Below, in pieces: positions 7,995-16,421 of a stretch of DNA of 64,000 nt. The stretch covers positions 1 to 64,000 of the forward strand of contig NZ_JAAEDI010000032.1 in NCBI RefSeq assembly GCF_018129025.1. Reading direction: 5' to 3'. Position 1 is the first letter of the stretch; every line of letters starts with the position of its first letter. The notes below the pieces were generated by a model that was not told where the DNA came from, did not search any database, and worked only from the letters and a program-made list of their open reading frames with translations. The translations under genes were made by a program, and so were the position numbers. The stretch is from Neoroseomonas terrae (GTDB lineage Bacteria; Pseudomonadota; Alphaproteobacteria; Acetobacterales; Acetobacteraceae).

Positions 7995-9296
7995 ATGCCG
8001 CTCGATAACACTGCCATGGCGCCGGCCGGAACGGCCTGCGACGTTCTTGTCATTGGCGGCGGCCCTGCCGGGGCCACCGCCGCCGCGCTGCTGGCCGCCA
8101 GGGGTCGGCACGTGATCCTGCTCGAGAAGGACCACCATCCGCGCTTCCATATCGGGGAGAGCCTGCTGCCGCTGAATCTGCGGCTGTTCGAGACGCTGGG
8201 TGTGGCGGAGCGCATGGCGGCGATCGGCGTGTACAAGCCTGGCGCGCGCTTCGTGTCGGATGAGCACGGCCGGCACACCGCCTTCTCCTTCGCCGCCGGG
8301 CTGAACCAGGACTACACCTATTCCTACCAGGTCCGGCGCAGCCAGTTCGATGAGATCCTCTTCGCCCGCGCCCGCGAATGCGGCGCCGATGCACGCGAGG
8401 GGATGCGTGTGATGGAGGTGGCGCTCGATGCGCGCGCGGGACACCACGTCACCGCTCGTGGCGAGGACGGCGCCATGCACACTTTCCGCCCGCGCTTCGT
8501 CATCGATGCCTCCGGCCGCGACACGGTCCTGGCGGGCCGCATGGCCAGCAAGGCGCGCAACCCGCACAACAACACGGCCGCATTGTACGGCCATTTCCGC
8601 GGCGTCGCGCCTTTCGGGGAGGCGGAGGACGGCAACATCACCATCCATCTGTTCGACGAGGGATGGTTCTGGATGATCCCGCTGCCGGGCGACGTGATGA
8701 GCATCGGCGTCGTCAGCAACCCCGGCTTCTTCAAGCGTCGGCGCGGCGAGGTGCGGGACTTCTTCCTCGACACGCTGCGCGCCGTGCCGTCCGTCGCCCG
8801 TCGCATCGAGGGCGCGGAGCTGGTCAGCGACGTCACCACAACCGGCAACTACTCCTACGCCTCAACGGTGATGCAGGGGGATGGCTGGCTGATGGCGGGC
8901 GATTCCTATGCCTTCATCGACCCCGTCTTCTCCTCCGGTGTGCTGCTGGCGATGGCGAGTGCCGAGATGGGCGCGGCGGTGGCGGACACTTGGCTCGACG
9001 ACCCCGCCCGTGCGGCGCCGATGGCGCGTGCCTTCGAGCGCAAGGTGAAGCGCGCCATCGGCTCGCTGTCCTGGCTGATCTACCGGATCAACACGCCGGT
9101 GCTTCGGGACATGTTCATGTTCCCGAGCAACCGGTTCCGCATGCGGGAAGGGCTGGTCAGCCTGCTGGCCGGGGACGTGCATGCGAACGCGAACCGGCAG
9201 TTCCCCGTGCTGGCGTTCAAGGCGGCGTATCTGTGGCTGACGCTGGCCCGGCGGTTCGGATACCGGCTGCGGGAAGGCGGGCTGGCGAAGGTGTGA
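7995..9296 (+). CDS. Halogenase-like FAD-dependent oxidoreductase
   Basis: 433 residues with the FAD-binding GGGPAGAT loop near residue 18 and the FHIGESLLP signature of the flavin-dependent halogenase and geranylgeranyl-reductase superfamily. The halogenase hallmark W-x-W-x-I-P is intact at about residues 224-229 (WFWMIP), and a lysine at about residue 81 (VYKPG) sits where the catalytic lysine of PrnA-type enzymes is expected. The distal FAD motif (LMAGDSYAFIDPVFSSGV) is present. These features are compatible with a real halogenase, but many homologues with the same motifs lack proven halogenation. The substrate is unknown. ATG 7995 was chosen; ATG 8016 is an alternative. Confidence 0.85.
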   Translation: MPLDNTAMAPAGTACDVLVIGGGPAGATAAALLAARGRHVILLEKDHHPRFHIGESLLPLNLRLFETLGVAERMAAIGVYKPGARFVSDEHGRHTAFSFAAGLNQDYTYSYQVRRSQFDEILFARARECGADAREGMRVMEVALDARAGHHVTARGEDGAMHTFRPRFVIDASGRDTVLAGRMASKARNPHNNTAALYGHFRGVAPFGEAEDGNITIHLFDEGWFWMIPLPGDVMSIGVVSNPGFFKRRRGEVRDFFLDTLRAVPSVARRIEGAELVSDVTTTGNYSYASTVMQGDGWLMAGDSYAFIDPVFSSGVLLAMASAEMGAAVADTWLDDPARAAPMARAFERKVKRAIGSLSWLIYRINTPVLRDMFMFPSNRFRMREGLVSLLAGDVHANANRQFPVLAFKAAYLWLTLARRFGYRLREGGLAKV

Positions 9297-9341
9297 ACGG
9301 GCGGCGGGGCGCTGGGAGAGACGGCGCCCCTCGCGCGCTCC

Positions 9342-10385
9342 CTATTCCCTGCCCTTCCGGTGGTGCAGCAGGCGGAAGACCGGCGGCGTCAGCACGGTGA
9401 CGAGGAAGATGCGCGTGACGTGCAGCGTCACGATCAGTGCGACATCCATGCCCAACACCTTGCCGGTCAGGCTCATCTCCGCGACGCCCCCGGGTGCGGT
9501 GCCGAGGATCATCGCGCCCAGTGGCTCCTGGAACAGCCAGGCCATCAGCCCCGCCGCCACCGCGCAGCCGGCCATCAGCAGGAAGACCTGCATCACGGCA
9601 TGCGGCAGGAAGCGGCGCAGCGGGCGTATCGTCTCCCGTCCGAAGGCGGCCCCGAGGCTGGCACCGAGCACCACCTGCGCGACGGCCGACAGCCATGCCG
9701 GGATGCCCGACAGCGTCACGCCCGAAGCGGTGAGAGCCGCCGTGACCGCGAGGGGCCCGAGCATCCACCCGGCCCGCACGCCCAGCCGCACCAGCAGGAA
9801 GCCCGCCGCGAGCCCGCCGGCAACCTGCAACGCCAGGATGCCGGGCTGGAAGGGGAGGATCGTCGCGACCTGCGGCACGTCGCCTTTCAGCCCGGCCAGG
9901 GCAAACAGGTTCGGGACCAGCACGACCACCGAACAGACGCGCAGCAGCTGCGCCAGCGCGACCGGGGCCGGGCGGCCGCCATAGCTTTCCGCCAGCATCG
10001 CCATGTCGGCGACGCCACCCGGGATGGAGGAGAACCAGGCCGTCGCCATGTCGACTCTCGCGCGCTTCGCGAGCAGCGGCGCCAGCGCCGCCCCCATCGC
10101 CAGCGTGACGATGGCCGCGAGCAGCAGCAGGCCCGCCTTGGCCCCCAGCACCGCCGCCGTGGCCGGCGTGAAGTACAGCCCGAGCGCAATGCCGATGATA
10201 CCGAGGAAGAGGTTGCGCAGCCGGGGGTCGGCCTCTGCCGGCAGGCCCGACAGCCGCCCCGCGGCAACCGCGACCAGCGATCCGATCAGCCAGGGCAGCG
10301 GCAGGTGCAGCGCCGCGAAAGCCGCGCCGCCGAGACCACCCAGCGCGAGGCCGAGCAGCAGGCGGAGAGCCTTCGCAGCCGTCAT
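9342..10385 (-). CDS. AbrB-family (ammonia monooxygenase-related) permease
   Basis: 347-residue polytopic membrane protein with about ten helices. The internal duplication typical of AbrB (PF05145) is visible: SSIPGGVADMAMLA in the first half and GTAPGGVAEMSLTG in the second. The N-terminus chosen (MTAAKALRLLLG) leads directly into the first helix; a 27-codon upstream extension lacks hydrophobic or conserved character. The function is not firmly known; relatives have been named after ammonia monooxygenase by annotation history only and are probably transporters. It stands alone, with a short gap to the convergent halogenase-like gene. Confidence 0.87.
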   Translation of the reverse strand: MTAAKALRLLLGLALGGLGGAAFAALHLPLPWLIGSLVAVAAGRLSGLPAEADPRLRNLFLGIIGIALGLYFTPATAAVLGAKAGLLLLAAIVTLAMGAALAPLLAKRARVDMATAWFSSIPGGVADMAMLAESYGGRPAPVALAQLLRVCSVVVLVPNLFALAGLKGDVPQVATILPFQPGILALQVAGGLAAGFLLVRLGVRAGWMLGPLAVTAALTASGVTLSGIPAWLSAVAQVVLGASLGAAFGRETIRPLRRFLPHAVMQVFLLMAGCAVAAGLMAWLFQEPLGAMILGTAPGGVAEMSLTGKVLGMDVALIVTLHVTRIFLVTVLTPPVFRLLHHRKGRE

Positions 10386-10552
10386 GCCTGATCGGCCGGG
10401 CAGCGGTGTCGGGGCAGGCGACGGGTCACGAAGGCTCCTTGCCGGGGGTGCGGTGCATGGTGCCACGCAAGTCCCGCGCCACTAAGGCAGCGGGGCGAAT
10501 TACCGCCATGCGGGGTGGGGGGTGGTGCTGCCGGGGGAAATGTGGGCGGCCG

Positions 10553-11380
10553 CTACCCGATCATCACCCGGTCCCGCCCGGCGGCCTTTGCGGCGTACAG
10601 CGCCTGGTCCGCCGCCGACAGCGCCGCTTCGAGCGCCGCCTCCCCGCCCCCCGGGCCCAACGCTGCGATGCCGGCGCTGAAGGTCACGCGCTGGCCTGCC
10701 CCGGCCGGATGCGCAACCCCGGCCGCCACCGCGGCGCGCAGTCGTTCGACGAGCCTTGCGGCACCGGCCGGATCGTCGCCGGGCAGCAGCAGGGCGAATT
10801 CCTCCCCGCCCAGCCGGGCGGTCACGTCCGAAGCGCGCACCGCCTGGGCGATGGTCAACGCGGCGCCGCGCAGCACGGCGTCGCCGGCCGGGTGGCCGAA
10901 GCCGTCGTTGATCGCTTTGAAGCGGTCGAGGTCGAGCATCGCCACCGCGCAGGCCCGGCCATCCCGCCGGGCGGCGGCCACGGCGGGCTCGGCGCGGGCC
11001 AGGAAGCCGCGGCGGTTCGGCAGGCCTGTCAGCGGGTCGGTCTCGGACAGCATGGCGAGTTCCGCCTGCAGCCGGTCGTAGCGCCGCCAAGTTTCCATCT
11101 GCAGCAGGAGGAAGGCCGGCACCAGGACGTCAAGCGCCGTCCAGATCCATTCCAGGACGGTATCTTCAGGCACTTCGAGCTGCGTCAGCACGGTGGCGAG
11201 ATCGAGCACCGACAGCACCACGACGCCGAGCAGCAGCGGAGCGCCCAGCGCCCGAAGGCCGCGGCGCCAGCCATCGCCGCGCACGGACACCGCCCGCGCG
11301 ACGCCGTAACCGAAGGCGATGATCGCCAGGATCGCCGTCACGGAGCGCAGCGCGACGTGCAGCGGTATCTCCCAATCCAT
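10553..11380 (-). CDS. Membrane-bound diguanylate cyclase (GGDEF)
   Basis: 275 residues. The N-terminal part has three hydrophobic segments (about residues 8-28, 42-62 and 77-95) that anchor it in the inner membrane. A short linker leads to a GGDEF domain that begins at DPLTGLPNRRGF. The active-site motif is GGEEF, the substrate-binding MLDLDRFKAINDGFGH is intact, and an RxxD inhibitory site (RASD) sits five residues before GGEEF. It should therefore make c-di-GMP and be product-inhibited. No EAL or PAS domain is present. Start chosen at the ATG that begins the first helix (MDWEIPLHVALRS). Confidence 0.92.
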   Translation of the reverse strand: MDWEIPLHVALRSVTAILAIIAFGYGVARAVSVRGDGWRRGLRALGAPLLLGVVVLSVLDLATVLTQLEVPEDTVLEWIWTALDVLVPAFLLLQMETWRRYDRLQAELAMLSETDPLTGLPNRRGFLARAEPAVAAARRDGRACAVAMLDLDRFKAINDGFGHPAGDAVLRGAALTIAQAVRASDVTARLGGEEFALLLPGDDPAGAARLVERLRAAVAAGVAHPAGAGQRVTFSAGIAALGPGGGEAALEAALSAADQALYAAKAAGRDRVMIG

Positions 11381-11634
11381 GGTCGGCGCGGTCCTCCGGG
11401 GCGCGGCATGAAACGCCGAAAGGGCTTGGAGAACCATTACCCGCGGTGACCCGGTGCACAACGCGGGGCGGCTGCGCGACGTCAAGGGGCGCCAAACGCG
11501 GGATGAAGCGGTACAGTGCGGCCGCCATGGGCGACACCGCGCCCGGCGCAACCGCAACCCCGAAGGCGAGGCACATCCCGTTGTCTTGGCGCGACGCAGC
11601 GGCAGCATTGGCCCGGCGGCACAGGGCGGAACCC

Positions 11635-12654
11635 GTGGCTACGGACCATGGTCGACCATCCCTCCTCCCCGTCGGCGGCGCGACATCGCGGCGTGCCGCG
11701 CTGGCGGCGCTCGCCCTGTCCGCGTGCGCGCCGGTGCGGTCCCCGATGGGCCCGCATGTCGCGGTGCCGATGCTCACGCCGGATGCGCTCGTCATGGCCG
11801 ATGGCGCCCGACTGCCGGTCTACGGCTGGCTTCCGCCGCAGCCGCCGCGTGCGATCGTGATCGGCCTGCACGGCATGAACGAGCATGCGCGATCCTTCGC
11901 CGAGGATGCCGCCGGCTGGTTCACCGATGCCGGTGTCGGCCTCTACGCCTATGACCAGCGGGGCTTCGGCGGTTCCCCCAACCGCGGCATCTGGGCGGGG
12001 CATGAGAGCATGGCCGCCGATGCTGCCGAGGCCGCGCGGCTGATCCGTGCCCGCCATCCCGGCGTCCCCGTCGTAATGATGGGGGAAAGCATGGGCGGGG
12101 CGGTGCTGCTGGTTTCCGGGGCCTCCGCCGCGCCCCCCCCTGTGGATGGCTACGTGCTGCTTGCGCCGGCCGTGGTGTCGCGGTCGAGCCTCGGCTGGTT
12201 CGCGCGCGGACTGCTCGACGTCATGGCGAGCGCCGTGCCGATGATGGGGTTCCAGAACAGCGCGCCGGGCTTCCAGCCGACGGACAACATCGCGGCCTGG
12301 CAGCGCTGGTCGCGCGATCCGCTGCTGATCCGCCATACCCGCGTCGACGCCATCGCGGGGCTGGTCGACCTGATGGATGCCGCCGTGGCGGCGGCGCCGC
12401 GCCTCCGTGGGCCGGCGCTGCTGCTCTATGGCGGGCGGGACCGGCTGGTGCCGGCGGGGCCGACCCGCGCGCTGCTTGCCGCGCTGCCGGCGCCGGCGCA
12501 GCGCGTCGGCTTCTACCCCGCCGGCTATCACATGTTGCTCCGGGATACGCAGGGCGAGATGGTCGCAAACGACATCGCGGCCTGGGTGACGGACCGGCGG
12601 TACATGCTGCCCTCGGGTGCCGAAGCCGCGGCACAGCGCTGGCTGCAGGCGTGA
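11635..12654 (+). CDS. Alpha/beta hydrolase, monoacylglycerol-lipase/lysophospholipase type
   Basis: Serine hydrolase with a lipoprotein-like leader. The nucleophile elbow is GESMGG, the oxyanion strand region is VIGLHGMNEHARSF, and the acid and histidine are likely in GGRDRLVP and YHMLLRD. This pattern matches lysophospholipase L2/monoacylglycerol lipases. The start is uncertain: the frame is open from 11446 with ATGs at 11503 and 11527. GTG 11635 is preferred because it places a twin Arg and a hydrophobic stretch directly before a lipobox (LALSAC), with an AGGGCGGA-like site upstream. The product is then 339 residues, membrane anchored. The stop overlaps the next GTG start, so the YdcF-like gene is coupled to it. 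Confidence 0.85.
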   Translation: MATDHGRPSLLPVGGATSRRAALAALALSACAPVRSPMGPHVAVPMLTPDALVMADGARLPVYGWLPPQPPRAIVIGLHGMNEHARSFAEDAAGWFTDAGVGLYAYDQRGFGGSPNRGIWAGHESMAADAAEAARLIRARHPGVPVVMMGESMGGAVLLVSGASAAPPPVDGYVLLAPAVVSRSSLGWFARGLLDVMASAVPMMGFQNSAPGFQPTDNIAAWQRWSRDPLLIRHTRVDAIAGLVDLMDAAVAAAPRLRGPALLLYGGRDRLVPAGPTRALLAALPAPAQRVGFYPAGYHMLLRDTQGEMVANDIAAWVTDRRYMLPSGAEAAAQRWLQA

Positions 12655-13310
12655 CGCCAGCGCGCGGCCCGATCGTCGGCCGCGACGGCGCGATCACCCT
12701 GGCCGCCGCGCTGGCTGCCTGCCTGCTGACGGTGGGGATCGCCCCGGTCCTCGCGACCGCCGCCGTGGCGCGGCGCGCCTGGCTCGCGCCGCTGCTGCCG
12801 CGCGAGGCACCCCGGCGCATCCTGGTACTCGGGCATCGGCTGAAGCAGGGGCGGCCCTCGACCGATTTCGAGCATCGGCTGGCACGGGCAGCGGAGCTGG
12901 CACGGCGGTTCCCGGAGGCGAGGGTGGTGGTCCTCGGTGGCCGCGCGACCACCGAGGAACCGACGGAGGCCGAGGCTGGGCGCGACTGGCTGGTTGCGCG
13001 CGGCGTGGATGCCGGCCGCATCACGATGGAGCCGGATTCCCGCCACACCCTCGAGAACCTCAGCAATCATCGCGCGCTGCATGGCACCGCCGGACCCGAG
13101 ACGCTGGTGACAAGCCGCTTCCATCTGCACCGGTCGATGCTGATGGCCGAAGGGCTCGGCCTCAGGCCAATGCCGGTGGCGGCCGAGGAGACGCCGCAGA
13201 TCGAACCCATCCGCCTGCTGGGCGAGGGTCTGCGCGTCCACTGGTACCTGACCGGGCGTGCTTTGGCGTGGCTGCTGCAACGGCCGGCCTGGCTGGCACG
13301 AATCTCGTGA
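12651..13310 (+). CDS. YdcF-family (DUF218) membrane-associated protein
   Basis: 219 residues with one N-terminal membrane helix (about 14-40), then the YdcF/DUF218 domain: RILVLGHRL near residue 60, VVVLGGRAT, the acidic segment EEPTEAEAGRDWL, then MEPDSRHTLENLSN and TSRFHLHRSMLMAEGLG. These are the conserved blocks of the SanA/ElyC/YdcF group, which act in envelope integrity or undecaprenyl-carrier metabolism in E. coli. The GTG start overlaps the preceding hydrolase stop (GTGA). The exact role is unknown; pairing with a lipase-type lipoprotein points to envelope lipid handling (inference). Confidence 0.85.
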   Translation: MTPARGPIVGRDGAITLAAALAACLLTVGIAPVLATAAVARRAWLAPLLPREAPRRILVLGHRLKQGRPSTDFEHRLARAAELARRFPEARVVVLGGRATTEEPTEAEAGRDWLVARGVDAGRITMEPDSRHTLENLSNHRALHGTAGPETLVTSRFHLHRSMLMAEGLGLRPMPVAAEETPQIEPIRLLGEGLRVHWYLTGRALAWLLQRPAWLARIS

Positions 13311-13375
13311 CGCCGATCGGCCGGGCGAGGCTGGCGCAACTTCAATGGCGCGGAGACAGGGTCCGTGTCGGATCA

Positions 13376-13609
13376 GGGAGTGGCTCCGCCCCTCCCCGAA
13401 CCCCACCCCGGCAAAGGCCGAAGGGCCTTTGCAAACCTCAGTTTGGCGCCGGGCACCACTGACAGGATGAGTGCCGAAACCCGCACCTGTGCCCCTAGCG
13501 CGTTTGCTGGGGAAAGAATGCCATTCTGCCCAACGCCGGATGCCGACGGTCCAGGCCATGCATTGGCCTGGCGGGGTGAGGTCTGGAGAGGGGCAGCGCC
13601 CCTCTCCAG
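13376..13609 (+). repeat. Two-armed palindromic intergenic repeat, copy C (variant stems)
   Basis: Left arm begins with GGGAGTGGCTCCGCCCCTCCC and the AAAGGCCGAAGGGCCTTT hairpin. The right arm hairpin is CCAGGCCATGCATTGGCCTGG instead of the usual CCAGGGGGT-CCA-ACCCCCTGG: both sides of the stem changed and pairing is kept. The closing hairpin is lengthened to CTGGAGAGGGGC and its complement (13583-13609). It lies between two co-oriented plus-strand genes in the gene-free stretch 13311-13749. Confidence 0.88.
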
Positions 13610-13749
13610 TCTGGAGCGTACCCCCGCAGCTCCCCGCCCGCCGGCGCCAGCAGAGCAGCGATGACATCCCGTCCCCGCCGCCCCATTTACTCCCACCGCT
13701 GGTCACTGCGCCGGCTGCACCCTCCATTCCCGACGAGATTCCCCGCCCG

Positions 13750-14493
13750 GTGAGCCAGCAGACCGAACTTGCGAAGGTGAAGGACCGTATCCGCCGCCTG
13801 GCGGCGCGCACCGTGGATCGCGGCTGTTCCGAAGCTGAGGCGCTGGCGGCCGCACAGAAGGTCGGCGAGCTGCTCGAGGTCTATGGCCTCACGATGTCCG
13901 AAGTCGAGCTGCGCGAGGAGGCGTGCATCCAGCGGGAGGTGCTCTTCGCCGGACCCCGACTGCAGGCCCTGAACGGCATCTTCCTGTCCGTGGTGGCGCT
14001 GACCGAGACCAAGGGCTGGATGGTCGGCCGCCAGACCTTCGTCTTCTACGGGCTGGAACCGGATGTGCTGATGGCGGAATACCTGCTGCATCTGGTCGCC
14101 GCCGCCGTGGACCATGAGGAAGGCGTCTTCCGCGCGAGCCCGGGCTACCAGCGCAGCCGCGCGACGCCCCAGAACCGGCTTCGCAGCTTCCGCTACGGCT
14201 TCGCCGAGCGCGTCTCCGGCCGCATCGAGGATCTTGCCGCGCATCGCCGTGCGACGGAGGAAGCGGCCCGCGGCCCGACCTCAAGGGGCACCGCGCTGGT
14301 CCTCGTGAAGGAACGGCTGATCGAGGAAGGGTTCCGCGATCTCGGCATCCGCCTGCGCACGAGCTACACGACGCGCACTGTGCGCGACGCCGGCGCCTAT
14401 CGCCGCGGCGCGGAGGCGGGTGACCGCGTGAACCTGCAACGACCGGTCCGCGCAGGCGCTGCCGCGGCTGCGCTGCCGCGCCGCGGCCGATGA
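13750..14493 (+). CDS. DUF2786 domain protein
   Basis: 247 residues, no signal peptide. The N-terminal 45 residues form a DUF2786 motif (VKDRIRRLAARTV, then SEAEALAAAQKVGELLEVYGL), followed by a larger helical region of the type usually found behind it. The C-terminus is Arg/Ala rich. The chosen GTG start places the motif at the N-terminus as in homologues; the frame is open further upstream but there it reads through repeat copy C. It overlaps the next gene by 4 bases (ATGA), so the pair is co-translated. Function is unknown; DUF2786 proteins occur in bacterial and phage genomes. The coupling to a metallopeptidase-like gene suggests a substrate/adaptor or regulator role (inference). Confidence 0.8.
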   Translation: MSQQTELAKVKDRIRRLAARTVDRGCSEAEALAAAQKVGELLEVYGLTMSEVELREEACIQREVLFAGPRLQALNGIFLSVVALTETKGWMVGRQTFVFYGLEPDVLMAEYLLHLVAAAVDHEEGVFRASPGYQRSRATPQNRLRSFRYGFAERVSGRIEDLAAHRRATEEAARGPTSRGTALVLVKERLIEEGFRDLGIRLRTSYTTRTVRDAGAYRRGAEAGDRVNLQRPVRAGAAAAALPRRGR

Positions 14494-14957
14494 CCAGCGC
14501 GCGCGACGCCCGCGTCTACGCCTGGGAGAACCGGGTCGTCGCACCGCGCGATCGATCCATCGTCCCGTTTGGGCAGATGCAGGCGCTCGTCGATCATGTA
14601 TGGGCGGCGGAGGGTCTGGCCTGGCCACCGCGCATGCGGCCGCGGAAGGCGTCGCGCGGCGTACTCGCCACCGGAAGTCGCCTCGCCATCGAGGCCCCGG
14701 AGAGCCTGCCGAGCTGGGTGCTGCTGCACGAGATCGCGCACGCCATGACCAGCACCGCGGATGGCGACGGCGCAGGGCACGGGCCGGATTTCGTAGGCGT
14801 CTATGTCCGCCTGCTCGTGCAGCACTGCCGGCTGGATGAAGAACTGCTGTCGGAAACGCTGGCAGCGGACGGGATCGCCTGGAACCGGCATGCGCGGGTG
14901 GCGTTCGTCGATGTTCCGCGCGGCGGGGGCAGTTCCCGAGCAGGCGGAATCACCTGA
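14490..14957 (+). CDS. Small HExxH zinc metallopeptidase-like protein
   Basis: 155 residues, cytosolic. The zinc-binding motif HEIAH is clear (LLHEIAHAM, about residues 79-87), with a downstream GHGPDF that can supply the third histidine and acidic residue, as in SprT/WLM-like mini-proteases. Sequence before it (IEAPESLPSWVLLHE) resembles the strand that precedes the active helix. It is translated together with the DUF2786 gene. No named family is certain; target unknown. The tail is Gly/Ser rich. Confidence 0.78.
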   Translation: MTSARDARVYAWENRVVAPRDRSIVPFGQMQALVDHVWAAEGLAWPPRMRPRKASRGVLATGSRLAIEAPESLPSWVLLHEIAHAMTSTADGDGAGHGPDFVGVYVRLLVQHCRLDEELLSETLAADGIAWNRHARVAFVDVPRGGGSSRAGGIT

Positions 14958-15071
14958 TCGGGGCAAGATGCGCGCCCGGACAATGGGTTTGAGGCTGTCG
15001 GTACTGGGAGAGAGGGCGCTGTACCGTCCGGACCCCAGCGCCAAAGGCTTGGTGGCCTCCTGACAGTTCCG

Positions 15072-15303
15072 CTGTCGCGGTTGGAGGGGCGTCGCCCCTC
15101 CAAGCCACCCCAGCAAAGGCCGAAAGGCCTTTGCAAACCTCCACTTGGCGCCGCGCAACGCGGTAGGAACGACGCCGAAACCCGCTCCTGCGCACAAAGC
15201 GTGCGGGGTGGGTCCGGCGTGCCCGTTGTGCCCGGCGCCCACAGATTGCGGTCCAGGGGGTCCAACCCCCTGGCGGGGTGGTTCGGAGGGGCAGCGCCCC
15301 TCC
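15072..15303 (+). repeat. Two-armed palindromic intergenic repeat, copy D
   Basis: Near-consensus copy: flank CTGTCGCGGTTGG, hairpin GGAGGGGC-GTC-GCCCCTCC, AAGCCACCCCAGC, hairpin AAAGGCCGAAAGGCCTTT, TTGGCGCCGCGC, variable core, GCCCGGCGCCCACAG, hairpin CCAGGGGGT-CCA-ACCCCCTGG and the closing hairpin to 15303. It is located between convergent genes (metallopeptidase and hemC); the gap 14958-15408 has no gene. Confidence 0.9.
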
Positions 15304-15408
15304 GTTCGCGGCAGACGCAAATACACAAGCGCCAGAGCGCCGCTCGGACCTTCGCGGAGTGAGGTTCGGTGAGGGAAGGGCCGGGGGGCCGCTCAGCAGC
15401 GAGAATTC

Positions 15409-16398
15409 TCAGGCGAACAGGTCGGCCGGGCTGTCCCGTCGCAGTGCATGGCCGAGTTCCTGGCCCAGCCGCGTGGCATCCTTTGCGAGTCCTTCTTCCG
15501 CCCGCTTCAGCAGGAAGGTGCCGTCGGCGCGCGCCACCAGCCCGGTCAGCCGCAGCCGCCCGCCCGTAAGCAACCGGGCATAGCCGCCGATCGGCGTCCG
15601 GCAGGATCCGTCCAGCGCCGCCAGCAGGGCGCGCTCGGCCGACGATACGGCGCGTGCATCCGGGTCCTCGATGGCGGCGAGCAGCTCGTGCAGTTCCGTA
15701 TCGTCCGCCCGCACCGTGACGCCGACGATGCCCTGGCCGGCGGCCGGGACCATCACTTCCGGGTCCAGCGCGACGCTGCCCGGCGGGTTCAGTTCCATGC
15801 GCCGCAGCCCGGCGAGGGCCAGCAGGGTGGCCGCGGCCTCGCCCTCGGCCAGCTTGCGCAGCCGGGTCTGCACGTTGCCGCGGAACATCACGACCTTCAG
15901 GTCCGGGCGGCGATGCAGAAGCTGCGACTGCCGGCGCACGGAGGAGGTACCGACCACCGCGCCGTGCGGCAGCGCCGCGAAGGGATCGGCCGGGTCGCAG
16001 GGAGGCAAGGCGGGGCCGGGCAGCAGGCAGTCGCGGGCATCCTCCCGCGTCAGCGTGCAGGCGAGCACGATGCCGGGCGGCATCTCGGTCTCGAGGTCTT
16101 TCAGCGAATGCACGGCGAAATCCACGCGGCGGTCGAGCAGCGCTTCGTGGATCTCCTTGGCGAACAGCCCCTTGCCGCCGACATCGGCGAGGGTGCGGTC
16201 CTGGATCGCGTCGCCCGAGGTGGTGATCGCGTGTTCCTCGAAGGCCTTGGCGTTGCGCAGCACCGGGCAGAAGCGCGTGATGCGGTCGAGGAAATACCGC
16301 GTCTGCCACAGGGCGAGCGGCGAGCCGCGGGTGCCGACGCGCAGGGGCAGGGGCCGCCGGTGATCCGGCACGGCGGCTGTGGGGTGGGCAAGGGCCAT
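15409..16398 (-). CDS. hemC: Porphobilinogen deaminase (hydroxymethylbilane synthase)
   Basis: Cytosolic haem-pathway enzyme joining four porphobilinogens into hydroxymethylbilane. The 329-residue protein has the usual start of the fold (LRVGTRGSPLALWQTRYFL), the catalytic Asp/Lys region (GGKGLFAKEIHEALLDRRVDFAVHS is split here as GGKGLFAKEIHEALL and DFAVHSLKDL), the Arg-rich substrate loop (VGTSSVRRQSQL, FRGNVQTRL) and the dipyrromethane-cofactor cysteine in GSCRTPIGG. Length is slightly above the common 310, mainly at the N-terminus. It is divergent from tsaD with only 23 bases between starts. HemD is encoded 33 kb away in this window, so the usual hemCD pair is split. Confidence 0.96.
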   Translation of the reverse strand: MALAHPTAAVPDHRRPLPLRVGTRGSPLALWQTRYFLDRITRFCPVLRNAKAFEEHAITTSGDAIQDRTLADVGGKGLFAKEIHEALLDRRVDFAVHSLKDLETEMPPGIVLACTLTREDARDCLLPGPALPPCDPADPFAALPHGAVVGTSSVRRQSQLLHRRPDLKVVMFRGNVQTRLRKLAEGEAAATLLALAGLRRMELNPPGSVALDPEVMVPAAGQGIVGVTVRADDTELHELLAAIEDPDARAVSSAERALLAALDGSCRTPIGGYARLLTGGRLRLTGLVARADGTFLLKRAEEGLAKDATRLGQELGHALRRDSPADLFA

Positions 16399-16421
16399 GG
16401 GCGCGTCATAGAACCCCGCCC

